Origin: Cliona cf. orientalis
Lineage: Eukaryota > Porifera > Demospongiae > Clionaida > Clionaidae
Direction: 5' to 3'
NCBI GenBank assembly: GCA_963930775.1
Contig: OZ005695.1
Span: 186,001 to 250,000, forward strand
Length of the DNA: 64,000 nucleotides
Made by a program: the position numbers and the translations under genes. Each line of letters starts with the position of its first letter. Position 1 is the stretch's first letter. The notes beneath the pieces were generated by a model. The model ran no database searches. It had not been told where the DNA came from and saw only the letters and a program-made list of their open reading frames with translations. Positions 37,078-48,923 of this stretch are shown one piece after another.

Positions 37078-38555
37078 ATGGGAATGTCGATGAGTCGAGC
37101 CAGTCCCAAGTTTGTCCGCTGGGCGGCGGAGGACGGGAGAGCGGACGACCTCATATACCACTTGAGCGAAGGAGATCCATCAGCGGCGCTCAAATCCGCC
37201 GGCGATGACACGAAGAGATGTCCCATCCACTACGCAGCAGCGCGCGGCCACCCTCGCTGTGTACAGATACTGAGGGAAGCAGGTAAGACGGTCAAATTTA
37301 TACAATAGGATGAATTATAAATGTAATGAATGTATATATATATTATATAGTCCCAAGCAGTGCTTTTAAGAAACTACAACAATTATGTAGCATTGAAAGA
37401 GTGATTAATTGTAGTTTTGATGTGTTGCTGTAACCATAATGCGCATGCGCGGTTGATTCCTAGAATCATGCTGTACATAACTGCAGGTTCTGAGCTCAAC
37501 TGTGGTGACAAAGATGGCCACACCCCTCTCCACCTGGCCACCGCCCACCAGCACTACACCACTGTACAGGTGCTCCTTCAGCTTGGTGCTAACGTCAGCA
37601 GAGCTACAAGGTATTTATGCCTTCTCAATTTCCTTTCTACGATCAAAACTAATTATGCTGATTTTGTTATTTTCAGATTTGGTGTGACTCCACTGCACAT
37701 AGCGACGTCAACAGGCCACACCCCCTGTGTTGAGCTACTAGCCAAGTGGGGAGCCAACATCAATACGCAGGAGTCCTGGGGGCAGACCCCGCTCGTTATT
37801 GCCACAAGCAAGAGCCGACTACACACTATGATCGCCCTAATCGGCCTAGGGGCAGACCTCGAGATTAAAGACTACCACCACGGGCAGACTGCTCTTCATG
37901 TAGCGTGTGCTGGGCACGACGAAGAGACGATCCTGGTCTTACTAGACGCAGGAGGAGACCTCACTGCTACAGATGGTGCAGGGCTTAGCCCTCTCGGTGT
38001 GGCGCTGGTCAACAAGTCCTATCGTTGTGTGCCTCTGCTGTTGGAGTACGGAGCAAAGCTGAATGACATGGACAGAGCTCGACTGCCACAGCTACTGGTC
38101 GCATTTGTGGATCAGCAATGCTGTAAGTTGGACTGTGTTGTGATGTTAAGAGAGAGAGAGGGAATCCTTTCACTTTGAAAATTAATTGTGAAAAGTTGAA
38201 ATCCCATAATATAAACAGTCATTGCTTTACCGTGCTATACTATTGTTTCTATCTCCCTCCCCCCTCCCCCCCTCTCTCTCTTTCTCTCCTTCCATCTCCA
38301 GCCATCCCTCTCTCAATGCTGCGTCTGAGTAGAGTGAACCTTCGTCGCCGCCTTGGTCCCACGAGAATGGCTACTCTTTCCTCGATGGGCCTTCCTCCTC
38401 ACATCGTCGACTTTATGCAGAATATCCTTGGCCTCTGCGACGACTATGCCCAGTTCAAGGCGATGGCCGTGCGTGCAAGCTCAGCAGAAATACCGCTGAA
38501 ATCTTTGAACTTTGACCCCAATACCAAACCACTCCCAGTTAAGACGAGCACGTAG
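37078..38555 (+). CDS. Ankyrin-repeat and SOCS-box (ASB-like) protein
   Basis: Four exons (37078-37282, 37487-37610, 37677-38122, 38302-38555) give 342 residues. The ATG at 37078 has a strong context (GCGCCATGG) and is the first in frame. About six ankyrin repeats are visible: CPIHYAAARGHPRCVQILRE, HTPLHLATAHQHYTTVQVLL, VTPLHIATSTGHTPCVELLA, QTPLVIATSKSRLHTMIALI, QTALHVACAGHDEETILVLL and LSPLGVALVNKSYRCVPLLL. The C-terminal region SMLRLSRVNLRRRLGPTRMA followed by MGLPPHIVDFMQ fits a SOCS box with a Cul5-box LPxPP-like core. ASB proteins are substrate adaptors for Elongin BC/Cullin-5 ubiquitin ligases. About 50 residues follow the SOCS box, which is longer than usual. The specific ASB orthologue is not recognisable. 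Confidence 0.85.
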
Positions 38556-39379
38556 TGATGACTACTGTTACCAAATCTAATTCTAATGTTCTGTAAGTAT
38601 GTTGATTTTTTTTTAAAACCTCGATCACACAAGCACTAAAATCTAATTGTCACTGTATCAGGTACTTTGCTATTACCGTACCCTCGCGAAAGAGGGCCCA
38701 CTACGGAATGTCGGCCCACCCCCCACTTTGGGCTCAATTTCCTGCTAAGGTCTAGTGTTTACTCGAATATGCGCCCATGCGTAGCTGCCCTTGAAAGCGC
38801 AGCTCAAATACATGAAATGGTTGGACTGTACTTCGAATAATCTATGTAAGATCGATAAGTAACGTGCTAAACAGCCGTAAAACTAAGCCTGGCTAGCTAT
38901 ATGCCACGTTTCAGCACAAATAAACGATCGTACACGGCTAGCGATCGTAGCCACGCCCACTGAATACGGCTGCACTCAACGATACACTATGTAGTATCGC
39001 GGCCGCCCTTGCTCTGGATTGGTAACCATGCTTGAATATGGCTGTAGTCGCTGCTACTACTCAAATTATGAAGCTAGCGTGGGTAACTTACCTGGGCGCT
39101 CTTTCGAGTATAAACGCGATGCTGATACCTCGAATATCGGCCCATCCCCCAATTTTGGCCCAATGTAAGGTGCACCGCCCATGGGCCCTCTTTCGCGAGG
39201 GTACGGTATTATTATTTTTTGCGTTGTTGATTAATTTATACCAAGCCACACCAAGTTACAAACTTGCAGTGGTATAATTATATTAAAATTATTTTTGGGC
39301 AGTAACTGTTGTCAATGCACAAAAGTGATTGATGCAGCACACAAAGTACATACATGTAATTTACTTTGTAAAGTGAAAA
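38556..39379. other. Convergent 3' intergenic region, ASB-like / KATNIP
   Basis: Most of this 824-bp gap is one long inverted-repeat element (38675-39207). The flanking parts are probable 3' UTRs of the two converging genes. Confidence 0.6.
38675..39207. mobile_element. 533-bp TIR element, CCGTACCCTCGCG family
   Basis: The ends ACCGTACCCTCGCGAAAGAG and its exact inverse CTCTTTCGCGAGGGTACGGT give a perfect TIR of about 26 bp (through GGGCCC), with TA on each side. Inside are further related segments (GGCCCACCCCCCACTTTGGG against its loose inverse near 39140-39170, and two CTCGAATAT motifs). No coding capacity is visible. The terminal CCGTA and TA target match the two shorter families in this window. 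Confidence 0.9.
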
Positions 39380-42300
39380 TTACCAGAGTTTTGATCTGAG
39401 TCTGTGAGTGTGCGAAGTTAGGCTAGTCAGTGGACGCAAATCTGAAACGACAAAAAATATTACTATAATATAATATTATTATACCTCAATACTTCGTGCA
39501 ATTTGATAAATCCTATAATATTATATTACCTTGATTGGCGATTGGCTGAGTAGGTTTGCTAGGAGCACACACTACTCGACGATTATTGGTGAATTGGATG
39601 TCTCCCCCATCTAGCTGCTGACCACACCCATAACCATTGTCCTCGCTACAGAGGTCAGAGTCTGTTAGAGTGACAATATATGGCTTCATTGGTGGGCGAA
39701 TGGTTGGCAGTATTCCCTGAGCGTGGGAGGGTACAGGGGGGAGAGTGCCACTGTACACCAGGAGGTCATCAACAAGCAACTGCAGTGAAAGAGAAAATCA
39801 GAACCGGCCTGACTTTAACAATCATCCAAGGATTAAAAAATTTAATGTAAATAGAAAGATGGCTGCTACACGTACACATTAGAGGTGGCTAATGTATGGA
39901 ATTTTGCTACTTGTAGCTTGAACTAGATGTAGGGACCACTAAATTTTAATACTAGCAATGCTGCACAGATTTTTTCAATAATAATATTATATAACTATTG
40001 CACTCACCGTGAACTCCTTGACCCCCCTACTTGGAGTTTTGGCGTAGTTCCAGAGTCTGACCTGGGATACAGTGTGCGGCTGGTCAAATATCACATAGAC
40101 GCAGTTGACGGTGTGGGGCAGTATCGGTGCGAGCCACATGTGCCGGCCGTCCCGACTGTCGTACACACTGTCCACCAGCTTGTCTACCGTCCTCAGGTCA
40201 CCTTTGACCCCCAGTAGGACATTGACGCTATCCGGGAACGCAGCAATGTCTGAAGTAGTGTGCACTGTTAAAGATAAAATATCCACTAGTTGTGGAATTG
40301 TGTAAAATTGAGAGCATAGATACAAACTCATGACCAATCTCAACATGCATGTACCCTGCCTCAAAAGTTTATTGAGGATACTGTTTAGAGAGAGATGAAT
40401 TTTTTGTCCTGCCTCATCGTAGATCTCAAGCCCGTTAAGTCCGATATAGTAGGGGTCTCCCCATGAGCTCAGCAGCTGCAACTGGTACACAACTGATAAT
40501 TCACGTTAAGAAAAACGCCATAATATTCAATACGAAAGATTAAATATAAATACTTCAAAATCTCAAAGGTAAAGCCTTTTCATGGATATCATAATGCATG
40601 TACATTACAATAGAATGGGCCATTGTTTGAGTGAATGAAACGGTTTCAATCAGTATAAAGCCCCCATTCACAGGTTGTATGTGGGAACAGACCCAGAGAC
40701 AAGGCTTTTGGAATGATATTATTGTGTTGGATACAGCCTCTTGGTAGTTGTGGATCAGCCTGGCTATTTGACTCAGCAGTGGAATGGTGGTCAGTTAGCC
40801 CCTCCCCTCTTCTGCTGCGAGGCGGCAGGAAGCATAATGTCTGTCCGTAGTCATAGTGGGCGTGGCCAGGAGCTCGGCGAATCAGGTAGCCACTCTGAGG
40901 GGACACCAGCTCACCATCAACATACACTTGCAGCACCTTCACCTGCAATGCCATGCATAGAGGCAAGCATATACAATGTTCACAAAAATTGAAAATTATC
41001 TTTCAACAAATATTCACAGCCTAATCTATAGATTCATAAGTAAGTCATGCCATTATGCTTAGATGAATTTAAAATTTTCAAGATTTGGTGACGAAAGTTG
41101 GACCCCTATGACTATACGTACACATGTACTCACCCCCTTGTAGCTATCTTCCAGTGAAGCATTGTAGTTCCATATCCTCATTCCGTACAGCCGAGTGGGT
41201 GTGTCCAGTGTGAGTGTGATAGTCACATGACCTGATGACATCATCGTAGCAGTATGGCAAAGGTACATGTGCTCTGCATCCGTGGTAACGTCTACCCCAT
41301 CGACCAGCGCAGCCATGTTATTCTCTCCTCCCGTCCCTGAGCCCTCCTTCTTGAGCTGGTCATCTCTGAGATGCAGTGGTTCCCTAGTGTCTGCCCCCAG
41401 CAGTGCCACACTCGTTAAGCCAATATAGCCATGGTCACCCCATGATTCCATCAAACATAGCTCAACCACACGACCTGTGATGGTCTGACTAGAACTCGAT
41501 GATTTCAGCTCAAAATCGGACGAATGTGGAAAAAACTTATGTTTCTCATCACGAGCGGAATCGCTCTGAATCGATTCTCTTCTCTCTCCTGGTTGCTGTA
41601 GAGTAGTCCTAGCGGTAGTAAATGGCCTCTGATCATCACTACTATAATATTGCTGCATCACATCCATTTCACTGCAGTCACTGGGATCATCTCTATCAGC
41701 AGTCTGCGGTCTCTGTACCTCTACTCTCTCTCCCTCCCATTCTTCTTCTCCTCTGCCATGACCTCCTTCACTGTCGTCTGTCTCTCTCCCTCCCCCCACT
41801 TCTTCTTGGTATAGAGGATCATGTTCAGCAACCAGCGACAACACTTCAGCATCTGTCGTGAATAAAATTGTCTGCAGGTACGAAAAATTTTCCATTCTTA
41901 AGCCACAAAAATTATTTGTACAAGACGAAAAATTAACAGCTTAGCATATAAATACTCGTGATCTATGCCAGATTAAGGGCTGACCTCTGACCCTTCGGCC
42001 CCTCCCACTCCTCCGCTGGCTCTCGCTATCTCTCCTTGGAATATGATCCCTCCATCGAGGTACATCTCAGCTAGTCTGGCGCCTCGCGATGAGTGGATCC
42101 GAGATTTATTGTAATTCTAAGGGAGGAAATAAACAAGATTAGTAGCATATAAATTTTTTGTCTCAACTTACCCATATTCTGACCATGGCCAGTGTGGTTG
42201 GTTTGGTGAATGTGATCCTAACGATGTGGGTGTGGCCTGGAGTGAAGGGTGCCAGCCACATGTGCAGGTCGTCCCTGGTCTGGTTGACTCCGTCCAGGAG

Positions 42301-45300
42301 GTTGGACACCACTCGAGGGTCACTACCGTACTCCGGCAGCACATTAATGTCAGCGGGGTCGGCTGAGATCTGGACGGTAAAAAAGTGCAAAGTATGAAAT
42401 TTTATAAAATTAATAGTGAAGTACAATGAAGTAAAATTGCTGTGAAGTCAGCACAAGTTACTAATTCTACTAAGAATGAGACTGGCTGTACATGTAGCCT
42501 CGTGCCTTGGCCCATTCCCAGCTAGTCAATATCAAAAATTTAATATTTTTCTGCATGCAATGTGAGGGTATTATAGAGGAAAAGGCAACCTGTGCAATGA
42601 CTGCCGGGTGTCCTGTGCTGGTGTACACCTCAATACCAGTGAGACCAATGTAGAACTTGTCCCCCCACGTTGAGAGCAGATTGACCACCAGCTCCGTCCC
42701 TGTGGGATGCTCAGGGGTTCGGAAGCAATATTCCCCCTCCCCCTCTCCTTCCCCCTCTTCTCCATTGTCATCAAAACTGTCCTCCATATCTCTACTGGTG
42801 CGATCATCACGCTGCTGGCTAGTAGTAGTAGGGATAGGGGGCCAATCTGTGTCAGTGGCGGTAGTAGAGATTGAGCTGGTGACTGAGTAACTGTGGTCAA
42901 TGGAATCAAAAGGATCAACTCCTTCTCCTATTGCTGTTGCTTCTGTGGATGATTTCTGCTGACGATGCTGCCGTTTCTCTCGATACTCAGAGAGAAAACT
43001 TTCCAACACATCATCTAAACAAGAAGAGAAATTTATTTTTACAACTAATAGACCTACACGTATGAACCACAATATAGTACTATAGTATACACCAACTTTT
43101 CAATACAGCTGTATATAGCTAGCTAGCTACCTTGAATATTGGAGCCAATCTGCCCGAGATGGAGGTGGTCAAATTTTGATATTGACTCCAAACACTCGTT
43201 TAAGCTCTGCCTCTCTGAGCGATGAGATGGGTGTGGCCTATCTACATCAAAGCGAGTGGAGCTTATATCCGGCTCGGCATGAGACGGAATGGGTGTGACC
43301 ATGACATCATCATTGTCATTGTCATCATCGCCAATACACGGCACCAGGCATGTGTCTGATCCAGAAGCATTGAGAGGCAAAGCCCTGCGGCCTTTTGCCA
43401 GCACAGCAGTTTGTAGCCTCTGTGGTTCACCGCTACTTAGTGGGGCAGTTTCTCTTTCAGCATCGAGAAAGGTGGGAAGGTGAGGGTCACTAGCTGAAGA
43501 TAGTGGAGTTCTGCTATCATCAAGTCTTGACTTCTGTCGGCTGTGTAGTTGGCCTCTTATGCCACTCAGCCTTCCACTAGCAGGTCTGGAGGTCGCTGCA
43601 CTGGAAATCTCCCCTCGAGTGGCACTCATATCTGTCCTTGAGTGTAGACCACGCGCTACGCTAGAAATCTCCCCTCGAATGCCACTGTTTCTGCCACTCA
43701 CAGGACGAGAGTTTGGCTGACTTTTAGAAGTCTCTGAGTATACGAAACTATCCCCTATAATGTCATCTATTCTGCTCCTTGGATTTTCGATCAGATTGGG
43801 TTGACTTTTAGAAATTTCCGTATAATCATCATCAGCTTGTTGCATTGATAACTGGCTTCTTATTCCACTGCTTCTAGTGCTTGTCAATCTACGCACATTG
43901 CAAGTTGTATCAAGGTCGCCAAATGTTGGTCTTGAGTTAAGCGAATCGATGGACTTTGACCTTAACCAGGAGGGGGGTGGTGCATGAGATGGATTGGGTC
44001 CAGAGGTCGTCACCATGGCTATAGTCCCGGCATCACTGCCGCTAGCAGTTGATATTTGATTGTTTTGTGATAATGAAGGTGGTTTGGGAGGGGGAGGGGC
44101 TGGGGGAGGGGAGACTTGACAATCCAATCTGGTCAATAGACGTAGCAGTCGTCTCTGTTTTCTGCAGGAAATTACACATAAAAATTAATCATATTCTATG
44201 GAAATAAGAATATTATGATTAATTTTGCAAGAATATTCCTGACCTACTTTACCCTACAATACCTTATAATACCTTATAATACCTACAATACCCATAATAC
44301 CATATAATATATAGTTGTAACAAACACTGTGATCTGATTGGTCACTCAGAGGCCCGAGACTGTGACAAGCGAAGTGAAATAGTGGACCTCCAACTGATGA
44401 TCAGATTCCTGACCTACTTTACCCTACAATACCTTACAATACCATACAATACCTACAATACCATACAATACTATATAGTTGTAACAAACACTGTGATCTG
44501 ATTGGTCACTCAGAGGCCCGAGGCTGTGACAACTGAAGTGAAATAGTGGACCTCCAACTGACTAATCAGATTCCTGACCTACTTTACCCTACAATACCTT
44601 ACAATACCTACAAGCTACAGAGTATGAAATATTTCTTATATTACCTTGCATCCATTTGTCGGACCTTATCAGTGATGATCTTGACAGTTTGCTCAGTGAG
44701 GGACTCCCTGGCTACATGTTGTACCTCACCACCTCCATCTTGACTAGCACTATGCGTACTAGACGCCCGAGGCTGTCGGGGAGCAGTAGCAGCAGTGGTG
44801 GTGGTGATGGTGTAGTCTTCCTCCCTTGCTGGTGGCGTGGTGGTTATGGTAGCTGCTTTATCTTTCGGCCTAGCTAGTGTTTTAGCAGCAGCTGCAGCTG
44901 CAGCAGTAGCAGCTGTTGCCTGTTTGTATCTGTTGACTAGGACGGGTCTGAAGGGCAGGGATGGTAGGAGGAGGGACCCTTTGATTTTTGGAGCAGCAGT
45001 CTTCTCACTTTCCAGTTCAGTCGTTGCAATTGATGAAGATTTCTCAAGCGACTGGCTCGCTTTTTTCATCTCTCCACCTTTTTTCCCAGCTACCTGAGGC
45101 TTAGTGTCTATGTTCACATGTAGATTAGTTAAAGATTTGTTCTCATCTTTCAATGCTTCTAGTACTTCATCCACACCACAGATCTTCCCATCACCCACTG
45201 GCTCTTTATGCTGTTCTTTTCTCTTCACGGCTGAAAGTGATCGGGTTGCCAGACTAGCCTGACTCGGCTCTGATTCCATCCACTCCACCCCATGCTCACT

Positions 45301-46905
45301 GAAATCCATAGCCCCATGTCTAATACCATTTTCGCCTAATTTTTCTTCACTTCCCCCAGTGTGCTTAACAGAGCTTAGAGACACAGCTGTAGATGGGCTA
45401 AGCTGAATGAGAGATCCATCTTTAGCGATTTGGTTCCTTGCTTTGGAATGATTTGACTTAATCTTAGCAAACTGGAGCACAATTCCATCGCTGCTGGTGG
45501 TGGCGGTGGTAGTAGGGTCAGGAGATGCTTTAGCTGCTGAGTGGGGATCAGAATTATTGCCATCATCTTCAATTTCTTCTACACAGCTCTCTTCGCCAGA
45601 GGATGAGTTTAGAGAGTCTCCTTCCTGATCAAAAATAAAATAAAAAATAGTGAAAATTTTGAAGGACTATCTTTTTGATAATTCTCCACTATCTAATGCT
45701 TGTACAAGGTCAAAATGAGCCGAAGTTTAATAGCTGAGATAGCATATCAAAGCATTCTATACTAGCTCTTCACTTACATTTGAAGTGCTTTCACTTGCTA
45801 AACTCTCTCTGATCATGTGATCCAGTTCAAGGCTCCTCCTCAGAGTGCTGATGTCCTGGAAACTCACAGTCAATGTATCTTCCCCTCCCTCTCCCTCAGA
45901 TCCTGCTGACTCATCAAAATCAGACTGGCCCCCATCGCTATGGCGACCAGCTATGTCATTTGAGTCACCATCTTGAGCTAAGTTTGGTGAATCAGAAGTG
46001 GCGCCATCCTCAGCTGGGACATCAGTAGAAGTGACATTTTCAGTGGTAAGTGTATTCTCAAAATCATCTTCATATTTGCCACTGAAAATACCTGTCAAGT
46101 ACACGCACTACCTGTCAAATACCATTCACAGTTACAAAATTAATGTAAGGGGGGACCCTTACATGTAATTGGTTAAAGCTGGTTACCCAATTACACTCAC
46201 TCATACATATTAATTTGGGGGGGGGGGGGGTGATATGGATAGATTAATTACATGTAACTATGATCTGACCAGGGGCCTTGACGTGGATTGGATCTCCATC
46301 CTCAGTCCTGAGTTCAACGGAGTCGTGTATCCAGCTCTTTCTCTTTGAAGGGGCAGTCTTAGCTCTGCTCTCCTCATCTTCAAAACCATCTCCAGAATAA
46401 AGGTGATTGGAATCTGTAGCCACAAACACATCTGTATTAAATCAGACGTACACGAGCAATATATTTTAAGTTTTATACGACCTGCAGTTTTGCTTGGTCT
46501 TGCTTGTTGATGATCTGAAGTGGGGTGCCTGGATTTCCTGGAGGTAGGAGGGGCTTGTGGGTGTGGCCTTCCCCGTCTCTGAGAGAGGTTGGCTCCATTG
46601 AGATAGAGTGCAAATCCCTGCTCCTTCTTCTCGAGTTCTATTTGACGCGCATCTTTCTCCCTTAGCTTCTTCAACAACCTACAATAAGATAGTACTAAAT
46701 TCACAGCTCACTGTTTCTATACTTGTCACCATACCCATAGATTATATAATTTATGCCATACCAACCTGTTTCTCTCCTGAAGCGTAGCAAGGTATTGGTC
46801 ATAGGCTATTGTGTGGACATTCTGGGATGGAACTGGCGTTTTTGATGCAATCTGGGGTGCTGCACCACTCGAAGACTGCTCCCATTTCTTCCTGTAGCTG
46901 GACAT
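39380..46905 (-). CDS. KATNIP: Katanin-interacting protein (KATNIP/KIAA0556)
   Basis: About fifteen exons, from ATG 46905 to TAA 39380. Approximate bounds: 46766-46905, 46482-46678, 46260-46413, 45776-46092, 44644-45624, 43131-44164, 42590-43016, 42171-42370, 41985-42118, 41134-41873, 40724-40945, 40400-40483, 40008-40262, 39533-39779 and 39380-39432; not all junctions were solved. The first third is charged and low-complexity, with an alanine run and Thr repeats. The C-terminal half carries repeated DUF4457-type modules: LLSTWGDKFYIGLTGIEVY, LCLMESWGDHGYIGLTSVAL-like and LLSSWGDPYYIGLNGLEIYD, each followed by HMWLAP or HMYLCH and a RIWNY/RLWNY motif. The repeated SWGD-YIGL signature is characteristic of KATNIP, a ciliary-base protein that binds katanin and stabilises microtubules (Joubert syndrome gene in humans). 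Confidence 0.9.
44236..44612. repeat. Tandem repeat, ~167-bp unit, about 2.25 copies, in a KATNIP intron
   Basis: Units start at 44236, 44406 and 44571, each with TTCCTGACCTACTTTACCCT, then runs of the short motif ACAATACC/ATAATACC, then GTTGTAACAAACACTGTGAT and GGACCTCCAACTGA. The third unit is partial. Copies are highly similar, so the array is recent. It has no dyad, no spacers and no coding content. Confidence 0.95.
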
Positions 46906-47100
46906 GCTTTGGGCAGACGAAATTTCTAAATAAAGTGCACTTAGCAACCATCTGCACTTCAAACACGCTGAGTCAGCAAAAAAATAGGCGCGCAAAATTT
47001 AATTTTGCGCAACGTATCAAAGGTCATGAAAATTAATTTACACGTGGCGGTTTTATTCCAAATGATGCTCACCTTTTCAATTCATCACTGAAAGGAAAAA
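46906..47100. promoter_or_regulatory. Probable bidirectional promoter, KATNIP / DNAJC11
   Basis: A 195-bp gap separates the two start codons. The sequence is AT-rich and no core promoter motif stands out. Confidence 0.5.
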
Positions 47101-48780
47101 ATGTCTAGCAACGGTGATTCTGGGTGGAACCAGCTATTGGAAGACGAAGACGAAGACCATTACGAATTCTACACGCTTCTAAATGTCGACAAACATGCGA
47201 CCCAGGATGAAATTCGCAGCGCATATCGACGCATCTGTCTCATCTACCATCCGGACCGCTACCAAGATCCACAGAAGCAAGCCACGGCCACTACGTTCTT
47301 TCAGCGCGTGGAGGAGGCCTATCGCGTTCTCAACGACCCGCGAACGAGAGCCATCTACGACCGAAGCGGGAAGAAAGGCTTGGAAACCGATATGGCGGTT
47401 GTCCAGCGCGCCCATCTCCCGTCGGAGATGTTGGAAGAATACGAAAAGCTTCGCAGTCTGTGGGAAGAGAGGACGTATATCCAGAATATCAACCCTCAGG
47501 GAGAGTTCCAGATGAACATTGATGCCTCTGCATTAGTCGATGATTCATCTCCTGAAGACGATCCGCCAGAGTTTCTCCAACAGATATTCACCAGTCAATC
47601 GGCCGATGCTCAGATCACGAAATCATCAATTGGAAACGTGGCTGGCTTTGTGTATGCAACGGGGTACTCACTGGCTGGAGGGCTCCGATTTTCCCTTCGT
47701 CAAATTCTGGCGAATCAAAATTGGATCAGAGTGTCTATGCTGGTGGGTGGCAAGAATAGTGTGGGGCTCGACACTTACCACAAGCTGGGCGATCGCATGC
47801 ATGCCACTTCTCAAACCATCCTCTCTGTGTCACCCAACAGTAATGGCGTCTATATTTCTGCCAATGGCAACCTAACTCGGCAACTGACCAACTTTACAAC
47901 AGCGGTACTCTCGGTTCGTGACAATGGCTACTCTGTTTCTAGCAGGCTAGTGCATCAAGTCTCTCCCACAACTGAGGTTCTGGGGGTGGCTACTGTAGGC
48001 TACAACAGCTCGGCAGTCAAGGGTGTGGTGAGATATACCCCCATCGAAGAGTATACTTTCACGAGTGGCGTGAAGGTTGGTACGAAAGGTATTTCGCTGT
48101 TTTATGGAGCAGAGCATGATATAGCAAAGCTGACCACTTTGGGGGGTAGTGTGGTATTCGGTGAAACGGAGGGAGTCGTGCTGAAATTGAGACTCGCTCG
48201 AGCTTCTATGATATTTTCGCTTCGTATCCAAGTATCTCACGTTCTTAGCATCCCTGCCGTCTTCTATGCAACAGCAATCCCTCTGGCTCTGTACGGAGCG
48301 ATCAGGGTACTTGCCTTTGCACCGCTGCTTAGACAACAGCGGATACAAGAATATGAAAACAAGAGAGCAGAGAAAGCGAGAGAGATGATGGATAGAAAGC
48401 ACGAAGCTGAGGCGGCCATTGAACTGATGACAGAGACAGTGGAGCGTGTGATAAGCATCGAGCAGTCAAAGCATGGCCTGCTAATCCTTGAGGCTTGGTA
48501 TGGCAGGCTTTTCGATACGCAGAAAGAAGATGGACTTATTCAACCAAAAGTAATCGATGTGCGAATTCCACTGCAGTGTTTAGTCGTCGATTCCAAGCTT
48601 ATCCTGCACGAGAGTTCAAAGTCCAATATACCCGGCTTTTATGATCCATGTATCGGAGAAAAGAAACATTTGAGAGTACGGTATGAGTTCAGAGGTGATC
48701 TTCACGAAGTGACTGTGAGGGACTCTGAACCGCTCATCATCCCAAGGAGGTCCCACAGGATTGTTAACCTAGTCGACTAA
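47101..48780 (+). CDS. DNAJC11: DNAJC11 (mitochondrial J-domain protein), intronless
   Basis: A single open frame of 559 residues, the same length as human DNAJC11. Residues of about 20-85 form a J domain (FYTLLNVDKHATQDEIRSAY, with the HPD motif in IYHPDRYQDP) that would stimulate an Hsp70 ATPase. The middle is a beta-rich region (LAGGLRFSLRQILANQNWIR, SGVKVGTKGISLFYGAEHDI). A hydrophobic segment (IPAVFYATAIPLALYGAIRV) precedes a coiled coil, and the C-terminal DUF3395-type domain ends SEPLIIPRRSHRIVNLVD. DNAJC11 is attached to the mitochondrial outer membrane and associates with the MICOS/SAM bridging complex. The lack of any intron is unusual beside neighbours with 4-16 exons. Confidence 0.96.
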   Translation: MSSNGDSGWNQLLEDEDEDHYEFYTLLNVDKHATQDEIRSAYRRICLIYHPDRYQDPQKQATATTFFQRVEEAYRVLNDPRTRAIYDRSGKKGLETDMAVVQRAHLPSEMLEEYEKLRSLWEERTYIQNINPQGEFQMNIDASALVDDSSPEDDPPEFLQQIFTSQSADAQITKSSIGNVAGFVYATGYSLAGGLRFSLRQILANQNWIRVSMLVGGKNSVGLDTYHKLGDRMHATSQTILSVSPNSNGVYISANGNLTRQLTNFTTAVLSVRDNGYSVSSRLVHQVSPTTEVLGVATVGYNSSAVKGVVRYTPIEEYTFTSGVKVGTKGISLFYGAEHDIAKLTTLGGSVVFGETEGVVLKLRLARASMIFSLRIQVSHVLSIPAVFYATAIPLALYGAIRVLAFAPLLRQQRIQEYENKRAEKAREMMDRKHEAEAAIELMTETVERVISIEQSKHGLLILEAWYGRLFDTQKEDGLIQPKVIDVRIPLQCLVVDSKLILHESSKSNIPGFYDPCIGEKKHLRVRYEFRGDLHEVTVRDSEPLIIPRRSHRIVNLVD

Positions 48781-48923
48781 TAGTATTATTATGTATTGAT
48801 ATCTTCTTGTGCAGTGTTATTGTTATTTGTACGCATTAATTTTTTTTATGTTTGCGATGATTATTCTATTTAATGCACGTCAAAGGTAACCATAGCGACT
48901 ACATACACGTTTTAGAAGTCAAC

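Noticed and set aside
44236-44612. Tandem repeats that might suggest a CRISPR-like array
   Set aside because: The units are 165-170 bp with no spacers, lie in a eukaryotic intron, and have no associated genes.
47947-48402. Long minus-strand open frame inside DNAJC11
   Set aside because: It is the shadow of a strongly conserved plus-strand coding sequence and has no domain of its own.
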